From: Streptomyces sp. TRM49041
GTDB taxonomy: Bacteria; Actinomycetota; Actinomycetes; Streptomycetales; Streptomycetaceae
NCBI RefSeq assembly: GCF_008271805.1
Contig: NZ_VSRY01000123.1
Coordinates: 1 to 64,000 of the forward strand
DNA: 64,000 nucleotides
Direction of reading: 5' to 3'
Part shown: positions 20,003 to 27,594 of the stretch, one piece after another
Numbering within the stretch: the first letter of the stretch is position 1
How the letters are laid out: each line of letters starts with the position of its first letter
Position numbers and translations under genes: made by a program
The notes under the pieces: model-generated
What the model was told of the DNA's origin: nothing
What the model saw: only the letters and a program-made list of their open reading frames with translations
The model's database searches: none

Positions 20003-21700
20003 ATGCACACGGACAGTGACCACATTCCGGAACTGGTGAGCGCGGCGCGGGCGGGTGACGGGCCCGCGCGCGAACGGCTTGTCGCCGACTATCTGCCACT
20101 GGTCTACAACGTCGTGGGCCGCGCCCTCGACGGACACGCGGACGTGGACGACGTGGTCCAGGACACCATGTTCCGGGCCCTCGACGGGTTGGGCGGGCTG
20201 CGGGAGCCGGCCCGCTTCCGGTCGTGGCTGGTCGCCATCGCGATGAACCAGATACGGCGGCGCTGGACCGACCGTCAGCAGGCGGCGGTCGCCTCGCTGG
20301 AGCGCGTGGTGGAGCGGCCCGACCCCGCGGGCGACTTCGTGGACCTGACCATCCTGCGGCTCGGGCTCTCCGGTCAGCGCCGCGAGGTCGCCGAGGCCAC
20401 CCGGTGGCTCGACGAGGACGACCGGGCGCTGCTGGCCCTGTGGTGGCAGGAGGCCGCGGGGGAACTCACGCGCGCGGAGCTGGCCGAGGCACTGGGCGTC
20501 CCCGGACGCCACGCGGCGGTACGGGTGCAGCGGATGAAGGCCCAGCTGGAGACCGGGCGGGTGGTGGTGCGCACCCTGGCCGCCGAGCCCCGCTGCGACG
20601 GGCTGGCACGGCTCACGGCGGACTGGGACGGCCGCCCGGCCGCGATCTGGCGCAAACGCGTCGCCCGCCATGCCCGGGGCTGCCGTGCCTGCGGCGGCCA
20701 CTGGTCCGGCCTGATCCCCGCCGAGGGACTCCTCGCGGGGCTCGCCCTGGTCGTTCCCCTGTCGGGGTACCCGTCGGTCCCGGCGGCCGAGCTCGGGGCG
20801 GCAACGGCTGCGACGGCGGGTGCGGTGGCGGAAGGCGGGGTGGCGCAGGGCGCTGCAGGAGCCGTCACCCAGGGCGCCTCAGGGGCCGCCACACACGGCG
20901 CTACAGGGGCGGCCACGCACGATGCTTCAGCGTCGGCTGCTCACGGTCCGTCCGGTCCTGTGGCGGACGGCTCTTCGCGCGTGCTGGCGGGCGGCGTACC
21001 CCCGAGCGAGGGTTCCTCCGGCGCCGCCGTCTCGGGTCCCGCCGGCGGTGTCCCGCGGTGGCGGGTGCCCGCTGTCGTCGGGGGGCTCGTCCTCGGCGGG
21101 GTGCTGTCGGCCCTGCTGTGGCCCGCAACGCCCCGTACCCCCGTACCGTCCCCTTCCGATGCGCCGTCCAGGGGGAACCTCGCCGCGCCGCAGAGCCCGA
21201 CGGCGTCCCCCACCGCCGCCCGCACGCCGTCCCCGACGGTGTCGCCGGCCGTGACGCCCGGCCCGGCCTCCGTACCCCCGCCCCCGCCCTCCGCGAGCGT
21301 CACCCGGCGCGCCGAGCCGACCGTCGCGGAGCGACTGACGGAGCTGGTGAACGCCCGGCGGGCCGAGGCGGGGTGCGGGCCGCTGCGGCTGGACGCCCGG
21401 CTCACCGCGGCGGCACGGGCCCACGCGCGCGACATGGTGGCGCGGCGCTACTTCGGGCACGCGAGCCCGGAGGGCCGGCACGCCGACTCGCGCATCGCCG
21501 AGGCCGGGTACGACCCGGGCGCGTGGGCCGAGAACCTGCACCGTGGTCCCCGGGACGCTGCCGGAGTGGTCGACGACTGGATGGACGGCTCGATCCACGA
21601 GGAGAACATGCTCGGCTGCGAGTACCGGGACACCGGCGTGGCGGCCGTGCCGGGGCCGGAGGGCATGGTGTGGGTGCAGACCCTGGCCGGCCCGGCATAG
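20003..21700 (+). CDS. ECF-type sigma factor fused to a ZAS-like motif, a membrane helix and an extracellular CAP domain
   Basis: A 565-residue fusion. Residues 8-90 are sigma region 2 (ADVDDVVQDTMFRALDGL, FRSWLVAIAMNQIRRRW), and 130-185 are region 4. Residues 223-230 read H-x3-C-x2-C, the zinc motif of ZAS anti-sigma domains. An Ala/Gly-rich linker leads to one membrane helix (about 354-373), then a Ser/Pro/Thr-rich stalk and a C-terminal CAP/SCP domain (about 437-565: LTELVNARRAEAGCGP, AENLHRGPRD, with Cys457 and Cys539). I infer a cytoplasmic sigma factor tethered to an outside sensor. The start has GAGGCAGGGC. A GGAAC-N17-CGT element at 19828-19852 might be an autoregulatory promoter but is weak. 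A CAP-only gene converges 22 bp downstream. Confidence 0.8.
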   Translation: MHTDSDHIPELVSAARAGDGPARERLVADYLPLVYNVVGRALDGHADVDDVVQDTMFRALDGLGGLREPARFRSWLVAIAMNQIRRRWTDRQQAAVASLERVVERPDPAGDFVDLTILRLGLSGQRREVAEATRWLDEDDRALLALWWQEAAGELTRAELAEALGVPGRHAAVRVQRMKAQLETGRVVVRTLAAEPRCDGLARLTADWDGRPAAIWRKRVARHARGCRACGGHWSGLIPAEGLLAGLALVVPLSGYPSVPAAELGAATAATAGAVAEGGVAQGAAGAVTQGASGAATHGATGAATHDASASAAHGPSGPVADGSSRVLAGGVPPSEGSSGAAVSGPAGGVPRWRVPAVVGGLVLGGVLSALLWPATPRTPVPSPSDAPSRGNLAAPQSPTASPTAARTPSPTVSPAVTPGPASVPPPPPSASVTRRAEPTVAERLTELVNARRAEAGCGPLRLDARLTAAARAHARDMVARRYFGHASPEGRHADSRIAEAGYDPGAWAENLHRGPRDAAGVVDDWMDGSIHEENMLGCEYRDTGVAAVPGPEGMVWVQTLAGPA

Positions 21701-21721
21701 GCGGCGCCCCGCGCCCTCCGG

Positions 21722-22675
21722 CTACCCCGCGGCGCCGAAGTTCTGCACCCACCACGGGCCGTTGGACCTGAGGTTCACACCGACGCCGATGTCCTTGAAG
21801 GAGCAGTTGAGGATGTTCTCACGGTGTCCGGGGCTCTTCATCCAGTCGCGCACGGCGGTGGCCGGGTCCTTGGGTCCGCGGTGGATGTTCTCGCCCCAGG
21901 TGCGCCAGCGGTAGTCGGCGGCCTCCATCCGATCGCCGGCGTCGCGGCCCTCGGGGGTGTCGTGCTCGTAGTAGTCGCGGGCGGCCATGTCGTCCGCGTG
22001 GCCCTGTGCGGCGGCCTGCAGGCGGCTGTTGACGCGGAACGCTCCGCAACCGGCCTTGGCACGCTCGGCGTTGACGAGTTCGACGACGCGGCGGATGTAC
22101 TCGGCGGGCGCGGCGCCGGTCCGGGGCGTGTTCGCGACGTTCGGGGTGGCGGGGTCCACCGGGGCGGGGGCGTCTGGTGCGGTCGGGGCGTCGGTCCTGC
22201 CCCGGCCGGTGGTGGGCACGGTGCGCGGGGTGGGCGTGACGCGCGGGGCCGTGGGAGCGGGGGTCGAGGCGGCCGGGCTGGCGCCGGGTGACGGCTGCGC
22301 GGAGCGGTACGGGGCGGCGCTGGGTATGCCGGGAGGCGTGGCCGACGTGCCTGTCGGGGTGCCGTCGGCCCCGTCACGGGGGACGGGTGCGGCCGTACGG
22401 GTGGCCAGCGAGCCGGCGTCTCCGCCGGTGCCGCCGAGTACGACGGTGCCGGTCGCCACCGCGGCGACGGCGACCGTGCCGGCGACGATGGTGCCGATGC
22501 CCTGGTAGGTCCAGCGGCGTTTCGCGTGACGGCGCGGGGCCGTCACGGCGGCCCCGCGGCTCGCACGGCGGCGGCCGTGGCGGGCACCCCGGTCACGGCG
22601 TGCGGCCTCGTGGTCCCGGTCCCGGTGGCCGGGCTGGTCGTGGTCGTGGTCGTGTGCGTCTCGGGGGTGCTGCAC
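21722..22675 (-). CDS. CAP-domain (SCP/PR1) protein with a single membrane anchor
   Basis: A 317-residue protein: a His/Asp/Arg-rich cytoplasmic N-terminus, one hydrophobic segment (about 55-80: GTIVAGTVAVAAVATGTVVL), a Thr/Pro-rich linker and a C-terminal CAP domain (VVELVNAERAKAGCGAFRVN, GENIHRGPKDPATAVRDWM, SPGHRENILNCSFKDIGVG). The GTG at 22675 has GGAGTACCC. The CAP domain closely matches that of the neighbouring sigma-factor fusion, including ENxHRGP, suggesting duplication of the module. It likely acts at the cell surface. The activity of bacterial CAP domains is largely unknown. Confidence 0.82.
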   Translation of the reverse strand: MQHPRDAHDHDHDQPGHRDRDHEAARRDRGARHGRRRASRGAAVTAPRRHAKRRWTYQGIGTIVAGTVAVAAVATGTVVLGGTGGDAGSLATRTAAPVPRDGADGTPTGTSATPPGIPSAAPYRSAQPSPGASPAASTPAPTAPRVTPTPRTVPTTGRGRTDAPTAPDAPAPVDPATPNVANTPRTGAAPAEYIRRVVELVNAERAKAGCGAFRVNSRLQAAAQGHADDMAARDYYEHDTPEGRDAGDRMEAADYRWRTWGENIHRGPKDPATAVRDWMKSPGHRENILNCSFKDIGVGVNLRSNGPWWVQNFGAAG

Positions 22676-22908
22676 GGGTACTCCGCTCTCTGCTCTCCTG
22701 ACAAGGGCTGCCGGCTCGGGGCCGGCACAAGGGAGATCGGGCGCAGCGACGTCGACAACAGTTCTCGTGAGAAAAAGGCTTCCGTACCGGCGGGTCGTGG
22801 AAACCGTGCCCGCGCGCGGAGCGGCGGAAAGCAGCCACGAGGTCGTCCGGGTGGTCCCTCCGGACGGCCCGGCGTGCGCGGCCCGTGCCGCTGGGTCAAG
22901 GTGGACCC

Positions 22909-23229
22909 GTGGCGGAGCTGATCACGATCGAGTTGGGGGACGGCAGCCAGGGAGCGGCCGTCTTCGAGGTCGACGACGACCTGGTGGGCGCGGATCTGGA
23001 GCGGGTCCCCGGCGAAGCCGTGGTGGCCAGGGCCCGGATGTCGCTGCAGGAGGCGATGGACCAGCTGGGCCCCACGCTGTCGAAGGTCTTCCAGACAATC
23101 CGTCGGCTCGGCCCGCACGAGGCGGAGCTGGAGTTCGGTCTCAAGATGGGCGGTGAGACCGGTGTCATCGTCGCGAAGGGCACCGCGGACGTGAACTTCG
23201 CCGTCCGCCTGGTCTGGAGGAGCCACTGA
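22909..23229 (+). CDS. CU044_2847-family protein (trypsin-co-occurring domain 1)
   Basis: A 106-residue protein with the compact beta-rich Trypco1 pattern: AELITIELGDGSQGAAVFEV, a helix (SLQEAMDQLGPTLSKVFQTI), then AELEFGLKMGGETGVIVAKG and VNFAVRLVW. This domain is known mainly from gene neighbourhoods and fusions with trypsin-like proteases and effector-associated domains of predicted NTP-dependent conflict systems. No trypsin gene is adjacent here, but a caspase/MoxR/vWA locus begins about 3.3 kb downstream. The GTG start at 22909 is preceded by AAGGTGG. An ATG eight codons upstream lacks a ribosome-binding site. Confidence 0.75.
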   Translation: MAELITIELGDGSQGAAVFEVDDDLVGADLERVPGEAVVARARMSLQEAMDQLGPTLSKVFQTIRRLGPHEAELEFGLKMGGETGVIVAKGTADVNFAVRLVWRSH

Positions 23230-23294
23230 CCGCGCACTGACCGCACACATATGCCAGAACAGACGGTTTTGTCGCCATCCGGCTGGAGATTCAC

Positions 23295-24806
23295 ATGCGC
23301 GTGCTCCTCGTCCACCCGAGTTCCCTGATGTACTCGGAGATCTTCCTTCGACTCGAGCCCTTGGGCCTGGAACGGGTGGCGGCGGCGGCCCGGGACGCCG
23401 GCCACGAGGTGCGTGTGGTGGACCTTCAGGTGCTGTCCCCCGCCGTGCTCGAGGCCGAGCTGCGGTCCTTCGCGCCGGAGGCCCTGGGGATCTCCCTGAA
23501 CTATCTGGCGAACATTCCCGAGGCGATCGACATCGCCCGGCGCACGAAGGAGGCGGCTCCTGGATGTTTCGTCTTCTTCGGCGGGCACAGTGTCTCCTTC
23601 ATCGCGGAACATGTGCTGAATCAGGCCGACGGCGCCGTTGACGCGATCGTGCGCGGGGAGGGCGAGCCGGCGGTGGCACCGCTGCTGGAGGCGGCACGCG
23701 ACGGCGGCCTGGGCACGGTGCCGGGCGTCGTGTCCGCGGAGGGGCGCGGCCCCGCGCCCAAGCTCCTGGAGAGCCTGGACCACCCACGCCCCGCACGTGA
23801 CCTCATGCGCAAGCGGAACCGCTACTTCATCGGGGAGCTGGACCCCTGCGCCTCCATCGAGTTCACCCGCGGCTGCCCCTGGGACTGCTCGTTCTGCTCG
23901 GCGTGGACGTTCTACGGGCGCAGCTACCGAAAGGCGTCGGCGGATGCCGCGGCCGAGGAGATGGCGTCGATCCGCGAGCCGAACGTCTTCATCGTCGACG
24001 ACGTGGCGTTCATCCGGCCGGAGCACGGGCACGGGATCGCCGCCGCCTTGGAGCGGCGCCGTATCCGCAAGCGCTACTACCTGGAGACACGCGCCGACGT
24101 GCTGCTCCGCAACGAGGAGGTGTTCGAGCGCTGGACGCGGCTCGGGCTGCGGTACATGTTCCTGGGCATGGAGGCCATCGACGCCGAGGGCCTGGACCTC
24201 TACCGGAAGCGGGTCAGTCCCGACGACAACTTCCGCGCTCTGGAGGCGGCCCGGCGGATGGGCATCATGGTGGCGATCAATCTGATCGTCGACCCGGCCT
24301 GGGACGAGGAGCGGTTCCGGCTCGTACGGGAGTTCGCGCTCGCGGTGCCGGAGATCGTGCATCTGACGGTGATGACGCCGTATCCGGGGACGGAGATCTG
24401 GCACACGGAGGCCCGTCAGCTGACGACGCGGGACTACCGTCTCTTCGACATCCAGCACGCGGTCGTACCGACGAAACTGCCGCTCGACGTCTTCTACCGG
24501 GAACTGGTGCGCACGCAGGCGGTGCTGAACCGCAAGCACCTGGGGATGCGGACCGCCGTCGGCGCCATGGGCATTCTCGGCAAGAACCTGCTGCGCGGCC
24601 AGACGAACTTCGCCCGCATGCTCTGGAAGTTCGGCCGCGTGTACAACGTCGAACGGCAGCTGGCCGACCACCGTCGGCCCGTGATGTACGAGCTGCCGCT
24701 GCCCGAGCACCGGGGGGCGCCTCCCGGGCGGCAGGAGCTGTTCATCCACACGAGGACCGCGACACCCACCCACCGGCGGGCCGCGCCGGACCCGGACGAG
24801 GTGTGA
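23295..24806 (+). CDS. hpnR: B12-binding radical SAM enzyme, HpnR-like (hopanoid C-3 methylase)
   Basis: A 503-residue protein. The N-terminal Rossmann-like cobalamin-binding domain starts VLLVHPSSLMYSEIFLRLEP, the opening I associate with the hopanoid C-3 methylase HpnR. The radical SAM domain has the cluster motif CPWDCSFC (C-x3-C-x2-C, near residue 200) and the GGE-like strand MFLGMEAIDAEGLDLYRKRV. The C-terminal part carries NRKHLGMRT and a helical tail. HpnR methylates the A-ring of hopanoids using SAM and methylcobalamin. No other hopanoid genes are in the window. The assignment to HpnR rather than another methylase is moderately sure. It depends on B12, for which the window encodes an importer. 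Confidence 0.75.
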   Translation: MRVLLVHPSSLMYSEIFLRLEPLGLERVAAAARDAGHEVRVVDLQVLSPAVLEAELRSFAPEALGISLNYLANIPEAIDIARRTKEAAPGCFVFFGGHSVSFIAEHVLNQADGAVDAIVRGEGEPAVAPLLEAARDGGLGTVPGVVSAEGRGPAPKLLESLDHPRPARDLMRKRNRYFIGELDPCASIEFTRGCPWDCSFCSAWTFYGRSYRKASADAAAEEMASIREPNVFIVDDVAFIRPEHGHGIAAALERRRIRKRYYLETRADVLLRNEEVFERWTRLGLRYMFLGMEAIDAEGLDLYRKRVSPDDNFRALEAARRMGIMVAINLIVDPAWDEERFRLVREFALAVPEIVHLTVMTPYPGTEIWHTEARQLTTRDYRLFDIQHAVVPTKLPLDVFYRELVRTQAVLNRKHLGMRTAVGAMGILGKNLLRGQTNFARMLWKFGRVYNVERQLADHRRPVMYELPLPEHRGAPPGRQELFIHTRTATPTHRRAAPDPDEV

Positions 24807-24863
24807 GCGGCTGACGGCCGTCGGGCGCTCGACCGGGACGCTCCCGGGGTTCACACTGGCCGC

Positions 24864-25901
24864 ATGCCACTGAGGATCGCCGTGTTCGGCGCGGGCAGTA
24901 TCGGCTGCCACCTGGGCGGTGCCCTGTCCACCGGCTGCGCCGTCACGCTCGTGGGCCGCCCGGCCGCGATGGATGTCGTACGGGGACGGGGGCTGCGACT
25001 GACGGGCGGCGGCCGCCCGGACGCGGAGGTGGCCCCGGGCATGCTCCGCACGTCGACCACGCCGTCGGCCGTGTCGGGCGCCGACTACGTCCTGGTCACC
25101 GTGAAGTCGGGGGCCACGCGCGAGGCCGCCGGGGCGATCGGCCCGCATCTGGGGCCTGACACCGTCGTGGTGAGTTTCCAGAACGGTCTGCACAACGCGG
25201 AGCTGCTGCGGGCCGCCCTGCCCGCGGGGACGACCGTGCTGGCGGGCATGGTCCCGTACAACGTGGTGCGTACGGCTCCGGGCGCCTTCCACCAGGGCAC
25301 GGCGGGCGCGCTGATGGTCGACGACGTGCCGGCGGCCGGCCCGCTGGTGGGGGCCGTGCGCCGGGCCGGGCTGGTGGTGGAGCCGCGCGGCGACATGGCG
25401 GAGGTCCAGCACGCCAAGCTGCTGATGAACCTCAACAACGCCGTCAACGCCCTGTCGGGGCTGCCGCTCCGCGACCAGCTGGGCGCGCGGGCGTACCGCC
25501 GGTGTCTGGCGCTGTGCCAGGAGGAGGCGCTCGCGGTGTTCCGGGCGGAGGGCGTGGCCCCGGCCCGGCTGGGTCCGGTCCCGGCGGCGATGACGCCCCG
25601 TCTGCTGCGCCTGCCCGACCGGGTGTTCCGGCTGGTGGCCGCCGCATCACTGCGGGTGGACGCGCAGGCCAGGTCGTCCATGTGGGAGGACCTGGAGCGC
25701 GGCCGCCCGACGGAGATCGACACATTGCAGGGCGAGATCGTGGCGCTGGCCGCCCGGCACGGTCTGAGCGCTCCGGTGAACACCCGCCTCGCGGAGCTGG
25801 TCCGGGAGGCGGAGGCGGCCGCCGTGGGGCATGCCCGACGCTGGTCCGGGCCGGAGCTGTACGCGGAGCTGAGTGGCGTGGCGGCCGGGCGGCGCGGCTA
25901 G
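24864..25901 (+). CDS. 2-Dehydropantoate 2-reductase-like (ApbA/PanE family) oxidoreductase
   Basis: A 345-residue NADPH enzyme. The nucleotide loop is VFGAGSIGCHLGG, followed by VLVTVKSGAT and SFQNGLHNAE. The catalytic Lys is in AEVQHAKLLMNLNNAVNALS, and the C-terminal helical domain has SSMWEDLERGRPTEIDTLQG, the family motif that precedes the substrate-binding helix. PanE reduces ketopantoate to pantoate for coenzyme A. With panD at 2831 two pantothenate steps could be encoded here. Streptomyces have several ApbA paralogues, so this one may act on another 2-keto acid. Confidence 0.85.
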   Translation: MPLRIAVFGAGSIGCHLGGALSTGCAVTLVGRPAAMDVVRGRGLRLTGGGRPDAEVAPGMLRTSTTPSAVSGADYVLVTVKSGATREAAGAIGPHLGPDTVVVSFQNGLHNAELLRAALPAGTTVLAGMVPYNVVRTAPGAFHQGTAGALMVDDVPAAGPLVGAVRRAGLVVEPRGDMAEVQHAKLLMNLNNAVNALSGLPLRDQLGARAYRRCLALCQEEALAVFRAEGVAPARLGPVPAAMTPRLLRLPDRVFRLVAAASLRVDAQARSSMWEDLERGRPTEIDTLQGEIVALAARHGLSAPVNTRLAELVREAEAAAVGHARRWSGPELYAELSGVAAGRRG

Positions 25902-26013
25902 GGCTGTGGTGAAAGCGCTGTTCACGTCCCCTGGGCGCTCGTCGGCGGCCTCGCCTGTCAGTGGTGTGATGCATGATCGGCGCGTCGGTTCTCAAAGGGG
26001 ATGGGGAGGCGTC

Positions 26014-26355
26014 ATGCCGATCACAAACCAGCAGGTGGCGGGTCACACCTTTCTGCGGCAGCTGTTCGCGGACGAGTACTTCCCCGATCACGTGGTCGAC
26101 AAGGGCAGGGCGATCCTGCTGCGGCTGTGCGAGCGGATCGAGGCTGAGCAGCCGTCGGACCTGGCGGCCTTGTATGTACTCACCCAGGCCGCGACGGAGG
26201 AGTTCAACCTGCTGGAGGAGGAGTTCGAGGCAGCCGGGAGCGAGATCGAGACGGTTGCGCGGGAGGAGATCGCCGAGGACTTCTGGTTTCTCGCGTCTGC
26301 CTACGGGTTCACGGACGCGGACGTGGAGGAGCTCATCGCCACCCGGGACTGGTGA
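26014..26355 (+). CDS. DUF5713-family protein
   Basis: A 113-residue acidic, mostly helical cytosolic protein (FLRQLFADEYFPDHVVDKGR, ALYVLTQAATEEFNLLEEEF, AREEIAEDFWFLASAYGF). It matches the small DUF5713 family, whose function is unknown. The ATG at 26014 has GGGGAGGCG upstream. It precedes the hydrolase-caspase-MoxR operon by 213 bp in the same direction. I see no gene in that gap and cannot tell whether the two are co-transcribed. Confidence 0.75.
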   Translation: MPITNQQVAGHTFLRQLFADEYFPDHVVDKGRAILLRLCERIEAEQPSDLAALYVLTQAATEEFNLLEEEFEAAGSEIETVAREEIAEDFWFLASAYGFTDADVEELIATRDW

Positions 26356-26568
26356 GCGACGGCCCGAAGACGGCTGTCGGTACAGCGAGTTCGTCGTATC
26401 CCATGGCGAGGGCCCGGTGGCGCTCGAGCCGGCTGATCCCGCACCGGACCGCGTGCGGCCGGGACCGGGAGTGGCACCGTCCGTGGGTTTTCCACAGGGC
26501 TTGCCGGTGTTCGGCCGCACACGCGAAGATCGACCAACGACAGCATGGACGTCGATGGGGGAACAACG

Positions 26569-27594
26569 ATGAAGCCTCGTCTGGTGTTCGTCCACGGCAT
26601 CGGCGGCCCCCGGGACGCCGACGCGGATCTGGACGAGTGGTTACGCGCGGCGGCTCACGGGGCCCGGGCGGCCGGTCACGCGGGCCGGTTGTCCGGTCTG
26701 ACGGGTGGCTGGGCCGCCGACATCCGGTTCGCCTACTACGGTGACCTGTTCCGCAGACCCGGAGCACAGGGCACGGGCGCGGCGGGTACCGGCTCCGCGG
26801 GTGCGGGGTCTGCCGGTGCGGGAGCCGGGGGTGCGGGCTCCGGCGCGGGGGCCTGGCGGGAGGACGAGGAGCTGGTCGCCACGCTCCTCCTCGAAGCCGT
26901 CGACGAGCGGCTGGAGGACGCGGCGCTGGCCCCGGCCGAGGCCAGGGCGCTGCGGCACGCCCGCACCCAACTGGCCCCGCCGGGCGGGGCCCAGGGCATG
27001 GGTGCTCCTGGCCGGCGCGCGGTGAACGCCCTGACGAGTCTGCTGTCGCTGCCGGGGCTGCGGTCCACGGGCGGCTGGCTCAGCGCGCGAGTCACGGCCG
27101 GGATGCTGGGCCAGGTCGCCCGCTATCTCAACCGAGGGGAGCCGGACGAAGCGGGCGTGGCACTCGATGCCCGGATCCGCCGCAGAGTCGCCGCGTGCCT
27201 GGACGCCGATGGCCCCACGGTGGTCGTCGCCCACTCCCTGGGCACCGTCGTCGCCCTGGAGACCCTGCACGCGCACGAGGGCGAGGTGCCACTGCTGATC
27301 ACTCTCGGGTCGCCGCTCGGTGTCCGGACCGCCGTGCGGCCACGGGTGCGGCCGCAGCCGCTCAGTGCTCCGGCGTGCGTGGGCCGGTGGCTCAACTTCT
27401 GGGACCGGGACGACATCGTGGCTGCCCGGCCCGCGCTGGAGGAGTTCGTCCAGCCCAACGCCGCCTCCGTCCGGCCCGTGAGCGGACGGGTCGACTCGGA
27501 CGGCGTGTGGGTGCACCCGGCCGCGAAGTATCTGGCCCAGCCGGCCGTGGCGGGTCCGCTCGTCGAGGCCCTGACCGCGGTGACCGGGTCATGA
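26569..27594 (+). CDS. Alpha/beta hydrolase, first gene of the caspase-MoxR-vWA operon
   Basis: A 341-residue alpha/beta-hydrolase. The oxyanion-region motif is RLVFVHGIGG near the N-terminus and the nucleophile elbow is VVVAHSLGTV (Ser223). An Asp in FWDRDDIVA and a His in DGVWVHPAAKYL are candidates for the rest of the triad. Residues 67-95 are a Gly/Ala/Ser repeat, probably a flexible insertion. It resembles lipase/esterase-like effectors that act on membrane lipids, but the substrate is unproven. The ATG at 26569 is chosen over 26545 because GGGGGA lies at the right distance. The stop overlaps the caspase start by 4 bp (ATGA), so the products are made together. Confidence 0.8.
   Translation: MKPRLVFVHGIGGPRDADADLDEWLRAAAHGARAAGHAGRLSGLTGGWAADIRFAYYGDLFRRPGAQGTGAAGTGSAGAGSAGAGAGGAGSGAGAWREDEELVATLLLEAVDERLEDAALAPAEARALRHARTQLAPPGGAQGMGAPGRRAVNALTSLLSLPGLRSTGGWLSARVTAGMLGQVARYLNRGEPDEAGVALDARIRRRVAACLDADGPTVVVAHSLGTVVALETLHAHEGEVPLLITLGSPLGVRTAVRPRVRPQPLSAPACVGRWLNFWDRDDIVAARPALEEFVQPNAASVRPVSGRVDSDGVWVHPAAKYLAQPAVAGPLVEALTAVTGS

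Noticed and set aside
22896..25412. A minus-strand frame of 838 codons across the Trypco1, radical SAM and reductase genes
   Set aside because: It covers three well-supported plus-strand genes and shows no domain or start signal.
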